Source of the DNA: Neoasaia chiangmaiensis
GTDB lineage: Bacteria; Pseudomonadota; Alphaproteobacteria; Acetobacterales; Acetobacteraceae
Direction of reading: 5' to 3'
DNA: 64,000 bases
Assembly (NCBI RefSeq): GCF_002005465.1
Contig: NZ_CP014691.1
Span: forward strand, 186,001-250,000
In this document: positions 24,764-33,522 of the stretch, in pieces
Layout of the letters: the number at the start of each line of letters is the position of its first letter
Numbering within the stretch: position 1 is the first letter of the stretch
Program-made: the position numbers and the translations under genes
Notes under the pieces: generated by a model
The model's input: the letters and a program-made list of their open reading frames with translations, nothing else
What the model was told of the DNA's origin: nothing
Databases searched by the model: none

Positions 24764-27109
24764 ATGACGTCAGGAAAACACTGGTGGCTCGCGATGGCGT
24801 TCGTATGCGCCGCCATGTTCGCGGGCGGCGTTTTCATCGTCATTCCGTTGCGTATGGACATGGCCGGTTTCCTTCCCCGAGGCCACGATGCGGGGTCGCG
24901 CTTTCTGTTGCGGGAAGTTCAGCAAGGCGTCGCGGGTACTGTCATTATGGCCGGGATCGACAACGCGCCGGAGCCGGAGTTGGCGCGTCTCAGCATGGGA
25001 CTGCGCAACGCCCTGGCACAGGACCGCCAGTTCGTGACCGTGGCGAACGGTGCGTTTTCGATTGAGGGCGATGAAGCATTGCGTCGGATTATGTTCCAGA
25101 ACCGGTATGTTCTGGCGCCCGATGCCGCCAGTCGGGATTTCCGGCCGACCTCGCTTCGGCAGTCCTTCGGCAGGCTGCTGGACGACCTGAATTCTGAATC
25201 TGGCGCGCCGTTCTCGGGCATGTTGCTGCGCGATCCCACGGGTGCGTTTCTCGATTTGGCGCGATCATTCTCACCCGATGCCTATGTCGGCTTTCGCCAG
25301 GGCGTATGGTTCGCGCCCGAACAGACGGAACGCGCGCCGCGCGCCTTGCTGTTGATCCGCACGCGGGCAGCGGGCATGGACCTGCCGCATCAGGCGTCGG
25401 CACAAAAAGCCATCCGGGGCGATTTCATGGCCCTGCATCCCAAGGAAGCGCGGCTCCTGCTCAGCGGTCCGGGCGTTTTCGCGCAGGCGAGCGCGGGCGG
25501 TATGCGGCATGATATCGATACGATCTCTGCCGCCTCCCTCCTGTTGGTCATTGGCATTCTGTACTGGCGCTTTCGCTCCCTGTGGATGCTGGCGGCGATC
25601 GGCGTGCCGTTCCTGTTGTCTCTCGGCGCAGGCATGATCGCGGTGCGCGCGGTCTTCGGTTACGTGCACGGCGTGGCTTTCGGCTTCGGCATGACAATGC
25701 TCGGCGTTTCGCTCGACTATCCCGTGCTGCTGGTCGGGCACCGGGATCGCGGGGAAGGGCCGGAGGCAACGTTGCGCCGGATCGGCAGGAGCATGCGTAT
25801 CGGGGTGGCCACGGCAGTGCTTGGCCTGACGGGTATGATGTTCTGCGGCCTGACCGGACTCGCGCAATTGGGTGTTTTCGCGGCGGCGGGTTTGCTGACA
25901 GCGGCGTTCGTGACGTTATACATTATGCCGAAACTGATCGTTGCGGCGGATCTGGCGCCAAATATCAGCGGTCCATCGCGGATTTTGGCGCGAATGGAGC
26001 AATGGCGTCAGGCACGCGCGATTTGCCTTGTGCCGGTATTAATCAGCGTGGGGGTTATCGTCTGGTACCCGCCGGCATTCGATGTCCGCCTGACCGCGCT
26101 AAGCCCCATTCCCGATCAATTGCGCCAACTGGACACGGCGTTCCGGCGCGATCTCGGCGTGCCGGATGCTTCGCTGCTGGTGGCCGTGTCCGATGTCAGC
26201 GCGGAGGGGGTGCTCGAACGTGAAACGGCGCTGGAACCGGCTGTCGCCGCACTGCGCGCGCAAGGTGCATTGGCCGGTGCCCAGAGCGCGACACGCCTTC
26301 TCCCCGCCGCCGCGACGCAACGCAGTCGAGCCGCCACTTTGCCGGATCCAGCCACTCTGAAGGCAGCCGTCGACGAGGCGCGACGGGATCTGCCGTTTCG
26401 TGCCAACGCTTTCGATGGGTTCACGGCCGATGTCGCCATGGCGCGTCAGTCGCCGCCAGTGATTCCGCAGGATTTTCATAACACGCCGTTGGCAGCGGCA
26501 TTGTCGCCGCTCCTGTTCGAGCGGGACGGCCGATGGTGGGGCCTGCTCTTGCCGGAAGACGTGCGGGATCGCGTTGCGGTCACAAGGGCTTTCGAGAATA
26601 TACCGAACGTGATGGTCCTGGATTTCCGCCAGGAAATGGACGGCCTCAGCGCCCATTACCTCCATCGAACCATCCGTTGGATGGCTGTAGGTTGTATTCT
26701 GGCGATCGCGGTGCTTGTCCTCGGCCTGAGGGAAATCCGACGCGTGGCGCGCGTTCTTGGCGTGGTGATGAGCGTGATCGTCACGATGATGGGGGCTGCC
26801 TCGTTAGCTGGCGTGCCCTTGACCCTGGTGCATCTTGTGGCGCTGCAATTCGTGCTGGGCGTCACGCTCGACTACGCGTTGTTCTTCGCACGGCCGCAAC
26901 TCGATGATGCCGAACGGGCGCGCACGATGCGTACGCTCCTGATCTGCAATGCCATGACGGTCATGACATTCGGGATGCTGGCGTTGTGTCATACCATGGT
27001 TCTGCGGCATATCGGCGCAACGGTCGCGCCGGGTGTGCTCCTGGCGATGATCTATGGCTTCCTGCTGGCCGGGGAGCGCCCGGCGATAGAGAGAACCAAC
27101 GCGTCATGA
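24764..27109 (+). CDS. MMPL/RND-superfamily exporter, aryl-polyene cluster
   Basis: The product has 781 aa. One N-terminal helix is followed by a periplasmic loop, a block of five helices (about 255-390), a second periplasmic loop and a second five-helix block (about 630-775), the two-fold layout of MMPL/HAE3 exporters. A conserved GVSLDYPVLLVGHRD and the matching GVTLDYALFFARPQ carry the intramembrane Asp residues expected for proton coupling. It should extract the finished aryl-polyene lipid from the inner membrane and pass it to the LolA-like protein. The stop overlaps the ketosynthase ATG. Confidence 0.92.
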   Translation: MTSGKHWWLAMAFVCAAMFAGGVFIVIPLRMDMAGFLPRGHDAGSRFLLREVQQGVAGTVIMAGIDNAPEPELARLSMGLRNALAQDRQFVTVANGAFSIEGDEALRRIMFQNRYVLAPDAASRDFRPTSLRQSFGRLLDDLNSESGAPFSGMLLRDPTGAFLDLARSFSPDAYVGFRQGVWFAPEQTERAPRALLLIRTRAAGMDLPHQASAQKAIRGDFMALHPKEARLLLSGPGVFAQASAGGMRHDIDTISAASLLLVIGILYWRFRSLWMLAAIGVPFLLSLGAGMIAVRAVFGYVHGVAFGFGMTMLGVSLDYPVLLVGHRDRGEGPEATLRRIGRSMRIGVATAVLGLTGMMFCGLTGLAQLGVFAAAGLLTAAFVTLYIMPKLIVAADLAPNISGPSRILARMEQWRQARAICLVPVLISVGVIVWYPPAFDVRLTALSPIPDQLRQLDTAFRRDLGVPDASLLVAVSDVSAEGVLERETALEPAVAALRAQGALAGAQSATRLLPAAATQRSRAATLPDPATLKAAVDEARRDLPFRANAFDGFTADVAMARQSPPVIPQDFHNTPLAAALSPLLFERDGRWWGLLLPEDVRDRVAVTRAFENIPNVMVLDFRQEMDGLSAHYLHRTIRWMAVGCILAIAVLVLGLREIRRVARVLGVVMSVIVTMMGAASLAGVPLTLVHLVALQFVLGVTLDYALFFARPQLDDAERARTMRTLLICNAMTVMTFGMLALCHTMVLRHIGATVAPGVLLAMIYGFLLAGERPAIERTNAS

Positions 27110-28296
27110 CGCCACTGTCGATCAGTGCCGGTACGGTGCTCAGCGCGATTGGCGCGGGCTGGGCCGAAACGGATAAGGCCCTGTGTGCCCGCCGTTCGGG
27201 CCTGCGACCTTGCGATTTCGCGGGCATCACGGCGGGGTTTGCCGGTGAAGTCGCGGGCGTTGCCGAACATGCGTTCTCCGGTCCTGCGGGGTTCGACTGC
27301 CGTAATAACCGGCTGGCCGATATGGCGCTGGGGCTGGACGGTTTCGGCAAAGCCGTGGCCGCGGCTGCGGCATTCTACGGTCGCGCGCGCGTTGCTGTCG
27401 TGGTGGGAACCTCCACGTCGGGCATCCTCAGTGCCGAGGATGCCTATGCGGCAACCGATCCCGAAACTGGCGCCATGCCAGCCGATTTCGATCAGGCGCG
27501 CACGCAGGACCTTTTCTCGCTGCCGCGTTTCGTGGCGACGAAACTGGGTCTGGAAGGGCCGTTGTTGACAGTTTCGAATGCCTGCGCGTCGTCTTCGCGT
27601 GCTTTTGTCGACGCGCGGCACTGGCTGGAAGCGGGACTTTGCGATGCGGTTGTCGTTGGTGGGGCTGATAGCCTTTGCCGGATGACATTGCGCGGTTTCG
27701 CGTCGCTGGGACTGGTCGCGCCCGGTATGACGCGCCCCTGCGATGTGGCGCGCGACGGGATTTCCGTGGGCGAAGGCGCGGGGTTCGTATTGCTGGAGCG
27801 AACCGGCGTCCGGCCCGATGCCCCTGTTCTCGCACGCTGGCTCGGCTATGGCGTGAGCAGCGACGGACACCATATGTCATCCCCCGACCCGGCCGGACGC
27901 GGTGCCGTGGCGGCGATGTCTCAGGCGCTTGACCACGCCGGATTGCAGGCCTCCGACATCGACTACATTAATCTGCATGGCACCGGCACGCCTGCCAACG
28001 ATGCCATGGAGGATCGCGCTGTTTTCACGGTTTTCGGCGATCAGGTTCCCTGCGCGTCGACAAAGGGCTGGACCGGGCATACGCTGGGGGCGTCGGGTAT
28101 CATCGAGGCGATGATGGCGGCGATCATGCTGCGGCAGCATTACCTCGCGGGTTGCCTGAACGTGGGCGCCGTGGATCCGGCCTTCAAATCATCCGTGATG
28201 ACGGAGACAATTGCGGCGTCGCCAGCCTTCATCATGAGCAATGCCTTCGGCTTCGGTGGCACGAATTGCAGCCTCCTGTTCGGTGCTGCGGGATGA
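27106..28296 (+). CDS. apeO: Beta-ketoacyl synthase (ApeO-like)
   Basis: The product has 396 aa from the ATG in the exporter stop. The complete thiolase-fold catalytic set is present: nucleophile Cys in VSNACASSSRA, first His in NLHGTGTPAND, and Lys and second His in STKGWTGHTLGASG. It is the chain-extending ketosynthase of the type II polyene synthase, working with the chain-length-factor-like protein encoded next. Only one full ketosynthase is present; known clusters usually also have a second one (ApeR) for starter elongation. Confidence 0.93.
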   Translation: MTPLSISAGTVLSAIGAGWAETDKALCARRSGLRPCDFAGITAGFAGEVAGVAEHAFSGPAGFDCRNNRLADMALGLDGFGKAVAAAAAFYGRARVAVVVGTSTSGILSAEDAYAATDPETGAMPADFDQARTQDLFSLPRFVATKLGLEGPLLTVSNACASSSRAFVDARHWLEAGLCDAVVVGGADSLCRMTLRGFASLGLVAPGMTRPCDVARDGISVGEGAGFVLLERTGVRPDAPVLARWLGYGVSSDGHHMSSPDPAGRGAVAAMSQALDHAGLQASDIDYINLHGTGTPANDAMEDRAVFTVFGDQVPCASTKGWTGHTLGASGIIEAMMAAIMLRQHYLAGCLNVGAVDPAFKSSVMTETIAASPAFIMSNAFGFGGTNCSLLFGAAG

Positions 28297-29090
28297 AGGT
28301 CATCCTGCGTGGAACATCGGTCTGGGGACCGGGACTTTCGGGATGGTTGCAGGCGGCGCCGGTCCTGCGTGGGGATGTCGGCTGGGCATCGTCGCCGGTG
28401 CTGCCGCCGGCGCCAAGCTGTCTGCCGCCCAATGAACGACGTCGTTGCGGGCCTGTGACACGGCTGGCGCTCGCGCTGGCGGAAGATGCGTGCGTGCGGT
28501 CCGGACTCGCACCTGCGGCGCTCCGAAGCGTTTTTGCCAGTTCGAACGGGGATGGAGGCGTCGTGGATGATATTCTCGGTGCGGTGACGACGCCCGGTGG
28601 CGAGGTGTCGCCGACGCGCTTCCATAACTCCGTCCATAACGCGACTGCCGGATACTGGACGATCGGCCAGGGCACGATCGCGCCGGCGGCCGCGCTCGGA
28701 TGTTTCGACTGGTCCTTCGGCCAGGGATTGCTCAAGGCGATGGCGGAATGCGTGGTCGAAGATGCGCCGGTTCTGTTCGTGGCCTACGACCTGCCGATCC
28801 CCGGGCCGATTGGCACCGTGCGCATCACGCAGGAAGCTTTTGGCTGCGCATTGCTGCTCGATCCTGCAACGACGACCAACGGTCTTGCGACACTCGACGC
28901 CGCATACTGCCCGACAGCGGTCACGGAGGACGACATTCCACTAGAGGCGCTGGACCGTTTGGCCATGGGCAACCCGGCAGCCAGAAGCATTCCGCTGCTC
29001 CGCGAAATCGCACGAGGCGGTACGGGTAAGCCGCTGCAAATGGTCTGTCAGCCCGGAATTTTGCATATCAAGGTAACGCCATGCCCCTGA
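28293..29090 (+). CDS. apeC: Ketosynthase-like chain length factor (ApeC-like)
   Basis: The product has 265 aa. It matches the short ketoacyl-synthase-like proteins that pair with the main ketosynthase: FASSNGDGGVVDDIL and the hallmark FHNSVHNATAGYWTIGQG. It lacks the second half of a ketosynthase and the catalytic Cys-His-His set, so it acts as a non-catalytic partner that sets polyene length. It starts inside the ketosynthase stop (ATGA) and overlaps the dehydratase gene by 10 bases. Confidence 0.88.
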   Translation: MKVILRGTSVWGPGLSGWLQAAPVLRGDVGWASSPVLPPAPSCLPPNERRRCGPVTRLALALAEDACVRSGLAPAALRSVFASSNGDGGVVDDILGAVTTPGGEVSPTRFHNSVHNATAGYWTIGQGTIAPAAALGCFDWSFGQGLLKAMAECVVEDAPVLFVAYDLPIPGPIGTVRITQEAFGCALLLDPATTTNGLATLDAAYCPTAVTEDDIPLEALDRLAMGNPAARSIPLLREIARGGTGKPLQMVCQPGILHIKVTPCP

Positions 29091-29539
29091 CCGCTGCCCT
29101 CGAACGTGCTGACATTCTCGCGCTGATCCCGCATCAGGGTCGATCATGCCTGCTCGATACCTGTCTGGGCTGGACGGACACGACACTTTCGGCACAGACG
29201 CGGATGCATCTGCTGCCCGACAATCCATTGCGGGCGAATGGTCGCCTTGGGGCAGGAGCCGGCGCGGAGATGGCGATGCAGGCGGCGGCCCTGCATGGGG
29301 CGTTGACTGCCGGGAGAGAAAAGGCGCCCGGCTATCTCGCCGTCCTGCGTGACATGGAGATTGCAGTGCCATGGCTCGACTGTCCTGATTATGGCGCGTT
29401 AGCCATCGACGTCACACGTGAGCAGGCGGATTCAGCCGGGATGATCTACGGGTTTCGTGTCTCGTCAGAGAAAGGCGAAAGACTTCTGGCGGGGCGTGGG
29501 ATCGTGATGTTTCGATCGATCTCAACGGTGAATGCATGA
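29081..29539 (+). CDS. apeP: Hotdog-fold 3-hydroxyacyl-ACP dehydratase (ApeP-like)
   Basis: The product has 152 aa. The N-terminal LIPHQGRSCLLD is the ApeP/COG4706-type active-site strand with a catalytic His, followed by a central helix with GAGAGAEMAMQAAALHG and a closing beta-strand pair. It removes water during each polyene extension round. Together with the dehydratase domain fused to the ligase, the cluster has the two dehydratase activities expected of aryl-polyene synthases. Confidence 0.88.
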   Translation: MPLTAALERADILALIPHQGRSCLLDTCLGWTDTTLSAQTRMHLLPDNPLRANGRLGAGAGAEMAMQAAALHGALTAGREKAPGYLAVLRDMEIAVPWLDCPDYGALAIDVTREQADSAGMIYGFRVSSEKGERLLAGRGIVMFRSISTVNA

Positions 29540-30255
29540 AACGCGCTCTGGTCACGGGTGGCGCCAGCCCGATCGGCGCTGCCATATGTCGGCGTCTGGC
29601 GGCGGATGGTCTGCATGTCATCATCCATGCGCACGCATCGGCGGCTCATGCACGCGATCTTGCGACGACGATCTGCCGGAAAGGTGGTTTGGCCGAAACC
29701 TGGATATGTGATCTGACCGACGCTGCGGCGACGCACGCGGCGCTTGCCGGGCTTACGACACAGGGTGTGCCGCAGGTGATCGTACATAATGCCGGGACGC
29801 ACGATGACGTAACGATGGCGGGGATGAGTGCCGCGCAATGGCGCGATGTCCTGGCGGTCTCGCTGGATGGCTTTTTCCATATCGTGCAGCCACTGTTGCT
29901 GCCCATGACGCGGACGCGCTGGGGGCGTATCATCGCCCTGTCTTCCGTCACCGCGCGAATGGGCAACCGGGGGCAGGTCAACTATGCCGCCGCCAAGGCC
30001 GGGCTGGAAGGTGCCGTCCGCTCCCTGGCGCGGGAGGTCGGAAGCCGAGGCATCACGGTCAACGCCGTGGCGCCGGGCATTATCGAATCTCCGGCAACCA
30101 GCGTAGTGCTGGACGCCGGGGCCATTGCCGCGATGGTGCCCGCCAGACGTGCCGGGCAGCCGGATGAGGTGGCCGATCTCGTGGCCTTTCTGGCATCCGA
30201 ACGGGCGGCCTATATCTCCGGGCAGACAATCGGAATCAACGGAGGCATGGCATGA
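29536..30255 (+). CDS. apeQ: 3-ketoacyl-ACP reductase (ApeQ-like, FabG family)
   Basis: The product has 239 aa and is a short-chain dehydrogenase: nucleotide loop VTGGASPIGAAI, HNAG, catalytic Ser in IALSSVTARMG and Tyr/Lys in VNYAAAKAG, with the C-terminal INGGMA ending of FabG enzymes. It reduces each 3-ketoacyl intermediate using NADPH. ATGA overlaps both neighbours. The residue after the glycine loop and the HAHASAAH stretch are consistent with NADPH preference, but this is weak. Confidence 0.92.
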   Translation: MKRALVTGGASPIGAAICRRLAADGLHVIIHAHASAAHARDLATTICRKGGLAETWICDLTDAAATHAALAGLTTQGVPQVIVHNAGTHDDVTMAGMSAAQWRDVLAVSLDGFFHIVQPLLLPMTRTRWGRIIALSSVTARMGNRGQVNYAAAKAGLEGAVRSLAREVGSRGITVNAVAPGIIESPATSVVLDAGAIAAMVPARRAGQPDEVADLVAFLASERAAYISGQTIGINGGMA

Positions 30256-31511
30256 CCGAGGCAATCGCACCGGAATTGTGCGATGTTCTGGTGATTGGCG
30301 GCGGACCGGCCGGCAGCACGGCGGCGACGCTGCTGGCGCGCCGTGGCTATTCCGTCGTGATGCTGGAAAAGGAGCATCATCCGCGCTTCCACATCGGCGA
30401 ATCCCTTCTGCCATGCAACCTGCCGCTGCTCCGCGATCTGGGCGTACTGCCGCAGGTGAAGGAGATCGGCGTTTTCAAGCCGGGTGCCGAGTTTGTCTCC
30501 GATGGCGGGGAAGGGCGGGTGGCGTTTCCGTTCCGATGGGCGATCGGTGCCAGGGAAACGCATGCCTATCAGGTTCGGCGCTCGGAATTCGACGAGATAC
30601 TGTTCCGCAATGCCGCGGCGCATGGCGTGTCCACGCGGGAGGGAATACGCGTGACCGAAGCCCGTTTTCCACCGGGCCAGCGTGCGGACATTCTGGCTGT
30701 CGATGGACAGAAGCGGGTGCGCCGCTTTGCACCGCGGTTTGTTCTCGATGGGTCCGGTCGCGATGGTTTCCTGTCGCATCGCTTCCACGAGCGAAGGGCC
30801 AACAAGCATAATTCCACGGCCGCGATCTTCACCCATTTCCGCCATGTCGAGCGACGTGAATCGGGCATGGAAGGGTATATCTCGATCCATCTTGTCGAGG
30901 ATGGATGGTTCTGGATGATCCCGTTGCGTGATGACGTCATGAGTGTGGGTTTCGTCGGCGATCGGAAGGCGTTCCGGGAACATGCGGGTCCCAGAACCGA
31001 TCTTTTCTGGAAGAAGGTGGCCGAGAGCCCCAGCGTGTCCCGGCGTCTGGCAAATGCGACACAACTGAACCCGCTCTCGACGACGGGCAATTACTCCTAT
31101 CGCGCCGACCGCAACTGGGGGGCGGGATATTACATGATCGGGGATGCCTACGCCTTTCTCGATCCTGTCTTTTCCTCCGGCGTGCTGTTGGCCATGCGAA
31201 GTGCCTATCGGGGCGCGCGGGTGGCTTCGGCATGGCTACGCAGTGCGGAAGCCGGACGACGCGCCGCGCGACGCGAGGAGCGCCGAACAAAGGCGGAAAT
31301 GCGCCGCGTGGCCTGGATGATCTATGGGATCAACGACCCGGATCAGCGAAAGCTTCTGCTTAATCCCCGCAATTTCCTCCGGATGCGCGATGGCGTCATT
31401 TCCCTGCTGGCGGGAGACTTCGGAGGGCGCTGGATTGTGCAGTTGCCGCTGGCGGCGTTTCGACTGGTATTACGGACCATGCGCTGGCGCCGGGCGCGGG
31501 CAACTGGTTGA
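30252..31511 (+). CDS. FAD-dependent halogenase-like flavoprotein ending the aryl-polyene operon
   Basis: The product has 419 aa. The N-terminal dinucleotide fold VLVIGGGPAGSTAA with MLEKEHHPRFHIGESLLP is the FAD-binding opening of tryptophan-halogenase-superfamily proteins. Two further features point to a halogenase rather than a simple oxidoreductase: DGWFWMIPL, resembling the WxWxIP element, and FLDPVFSSGVLLAM, which fits an FxxPxxSxG pattern described for flavin halogenases. Related proteins occur in clusters for brominated xanthomonadins. It could also be a hydroxylase or dehydrogenase acting on the aryl head. It starts in the ketoreductase stop codon (ATGA), so it belongs to the pigment operon. 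Its 3' end overlaps an opposite-strand gene by 116 bases. Confidence 0.85.
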   Translation: MTEAIAPELCDVLVIGGGPAGSTAATLLARRGYSVVMLEKEHHPRFHIGESLLPCNLPLLRDLGVLPQVKEIGVFKPGAEFVSDGGEGRVAFPFRWAIGARETHAYQVRRSEFDEILFRNAAAHGVSTREGIRVTEARFPPGQRADILAVDGQKRVRRFAPRFVLDGSGRDGFLSHRFHERRANKHNSTAAIFTHFRHVERRESGMEGYISIHLVEDGWFWMIPLRDDVMSVGFVGDRKAFREHAGPRTDLFWKKVAESPSVSRRLANATQLNPLSTTGNYSYRADRNWGAGYYMIGDAYAFLDPVFSSGVLLAMRSAYRGARVASAWLRSAEAGRRAARREERRTKAEMRRVAWMIYGINDPDQRKLLLNPRNFLRMRDGVISLLAGDFGGRWIVQLPLAAFRLVLRTMRWRRARATG

Positions 31512-32733
31512 GACCGCGCTCGACCAATGCCTGCTCACGTGTGAGCCAATCGTAATATGCGTTGTAGAAAGCGCTGAAATCGGAAGGCTCGCGCCCCAGC
31601 CACCACGCAAGCGGCTTTCTTTCGGCGCTGATTCGAGCATACAGGGCACGGTACCATAAAAGGTTGGCGCGCAGATCGTGATAGCGCGGTGCATCGAGAT
31701 ATCGCTGGAATGCACGATGATAGTGCCCCAGAACCGGGTCGTCATAAAAGATCAGCGCTAGTCTGGTGTTGTAAACGTCGTTCGGTGTCCTGACGGGGTG
31801 GGAGTCCAGGATGATGCCCGGTTCACCCGGCAACCAGCCGTCATCCATGAGCGAGCGCCGCGTCAACGGATCGTGATATAGCGCGTGCAGATCATCGGGT
31901 GCATGACGCGCGGCGCGGTCCAGCAGATTGACGACCTCATTTTTCGGCACGGGAAAACTGAAGGCGGACGTCAGGATGAAACGATCGACCGGCCAGTTGT
32001 GCCAGAAGCCCGCAGCGGCGAGCGCGTTATGGGTGAGATGATTGCAGTTGTCCTGCAACACATTGGTGTCGAAGGTTTTTTCTCCCTGATGATAGGGTGC
32101 GTTACGGCTATTGAGGAAGGAGATGGCGCGACTCATCTGCTTTTCCGTCAGCGGCAGCCGTGCGCAGTAACGCGCCCGGCCGAAACTGACCGCATAATCC
32201 GTGCCGATGGAGACCTCGTATTTCCATGACTCGCGTGAGGTGCCGGCCGGTCTGTCGGCGACGGCCCAGTCCCGGAAATTGATCGCGCTGTAAAGCCCGC
32301 GTTTCTGCGCCTCGGCCTTCGTTGCCTGATAATCGGCGCGGCCAAGTCCTTCACCCGGCCTGAGGATGCCATCGAAAAAGAACGCGCGATCCCCGATGCC
32401 GACCCAGTTCGCATTGACAAAATGGGCGTTCATGCTGATCCCGGTGCCCCCATCGGCACAGGCGTGCAACACCGGATAGGTCGAATGTGGATCGAGGCAC
32501 GCACCGTGCAGGAACATGACGGCATGGCCGCCCGGGCCGCCAGCAATATCCGCCCCATAGCCCGGCTTCTTGGATATCTGCGAAACGGCGCATAATTCGG
32601 CCCATTGCGGAAACAGACCGTCGTATGCTGCATCGTTCGCAAGCGGACCGGGATGGTTGAAGTCTGGCGGTGTGCATCCAACGAGGCAGATGACGGTTGC
32701 TGCGACAGGCAGAAAATAGGCAAAAAGGCGCAC
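31396..32733 (-). CDS. Predicted lipoprotein, possible permuted NlpC/P60-like domain
   Basis: The product has 445 aa from a GTG with an AGGGA ribosome site. The lipobox VICLVGC at about residues 14-20 marks it as a lipoprotein. Two short segments recall permuted papain-like (NlpC/P60, LRAT-like) proteins: GGPGGHAVMFLHGAC with a possible active His, and DNCNHLTHNAL with a possible active Cys. The rest is rich in aromatic residues (WYRALYARISAERK, FYNAYYDWLT). The last 38 codons lie antisense over the end of the halogenase-like gene. I do not recognise a named family; the enzyme idea is a guess from motif order. Confidence 0.72.
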   Translation of the reverse strand: MRLFAYFLPVAATVICLVGCTPPDFNHPGPLANDAAYDGLFPQWAELCAVSQISKKPGYGADIAGGPGGHAVMFLHGACLDPHSTYPVLHACADGGTGISMNAHFVNANWVGIGDRAFFFDGILRPGEGLGRADYQATKAEAQKRGLYSAINFRDWAVADRPAGTSRESWKYEVSIGTDYAVSFGRARYCARLPLTEKQMSRAISFLNSRNAPYHQGEKTFDTNVLQDNCNHLTHNALAAAGFWHNWPVDRFILTSAFSFPVPKNEVVNLLDRAARHAPDDLHALYHDPLTRRSLMDDGWLPGEPGIILDSHPVRTPNDVYNTRLALIFYDDPVLGHYHRAFQRYLDAPRYHDLRANLLWYRALYARISAERKPLAWWLGREPSDFSAFYNAYYDWLTREQALVERGLNQLPAPGASAWSVIPVETPPAATAQSSALRSLPPAGK

Positions 32734-32801
32734 GCGGTTCCCTGGCTGATGTGTGTTCGAGCGTCGGCAACCGCCAGTCCCGATTTTGACATGTGCGTCG
32801 T

Positions 32802-33431
32802 TTATTCGATCGGCGCAGCTTTCAGCCTCGATACCAGATAAAGCCGATTCATGAAGCGCAATTCGTCTGATGCGCCGTTGCTGGTCGGCAGGCTGCCGTT
32901 GGTCATACCCAGCATTGTTTTCATGTTATTGGCAACGACAGCTGCGATATCGGCGGTCTGCGCCGTCGATATGTGCGGCGCATGTTTCCCGATTGCTGCG
33001 GCGATACCCGCCAGCGCAAGGGCGCGGGAATGCCGGCGTATTTCCGTCCGGTTGGTGTGGGCGTCCATCAGGATGGGCAGGGCGTTGATACGCGGGTAGT
33101 GGGTCACGAGCAGATCGACCAGCAGGTCGGCTAACTCCGGCGTGCCGATCGTGTCGGCGCGATGCTGGATGGCTGCATATTCTTCATGCAGGATGGCCAT
33201 CTGCTGGGTCATGAGTGCTTCAGCCACGCTCTCCTTGTTGGGAAAGAACCGGTAAAGCGACCCGATCCGCGCGCCTGCGCTGGTCGCGATTTCCGCCATC
33301 GTCGTCGCATCGTAGCCCCGCTGTTCGAACACCTGTGCCGCAGCATTCAGGATTGCGGCGACACGCTGTCGGCCATCGGCGCGCTGAGGCACCAGTGCTG
33401 AACGGCTTGACGAAGTTGAGTGCGTGCTCAA
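32802..33431 (-). CDS. TetR-family transcriptional regulator
   Basis: The product has 209 aa from TTG 33431, which has AAGG eight bases upstream. TTG 33461 (219 aa) is an alternative. An ATG at 33638 is rejected because it would place 116 bases of the gene inside the divergent transporter. The N-terminal DNA-binding domain is typical (VAAILNAAAQVFEQRGY, TMAEIATSAGARIGSLYRFFPNK). The C-terminal ligand-binding half has a single hydrophobic pocket helix set. It sits head-to-head with a DHA2 efflux pump and probably represses it, with the inverted repeat at 33477-33492 as likely operator. Confidence 0.85.
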   Translation of the reverse strand: MSTHSTSSSRSALVPQRADGRQRVAAILNAAAQVFEQRGYDATTMAEIATSAGARIGSLYRFFPNKESVAEALMTQQMAILHEEYAAIQHRADTIGTPELADLLVDLLVTHYPRINALPILMDAHTNRTEIRRHSRALALAGIAAAIGKHAPHISTAQTADIAAVVANNMKTMLGMTNGSLPTSNGASDELRFMNRLYLVSRLKAAPIE

Positions 33432-33476
33432 ATATCCGGCCTTGTTTGAGGATTGGCTCAATTTCCAATGACGCCC

Positions 33477-33492
33477 GTCGGAGGGATCCGAC
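33477..33492. promoter_or_regulatory. Inverted repeat in tetR/efflux intergenic region, candidate operator
   Basis: GTCGGA-GGGA-TCCGAC is a perfect 6-bp inverted repeat with a 4-base centre, between the divergent TetR and transporter genes. Two near-identical copies of GTCCGATGAAA follow before the transporter start. Position fits a TetR operator; sequence alone does not prove it. Confidence 0.45.
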
Positions 33493-33522
33493 TGAGGGAC
33501 TGTCCGATGAAAAGTAGGTCCG

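Noticed and set aside
31396-31511. Frameshift or misassembly as the cause of the convergent overlap
   Set aside because: Both frames remain open with plausible composition up to their stops, so a real overlap is simpler.
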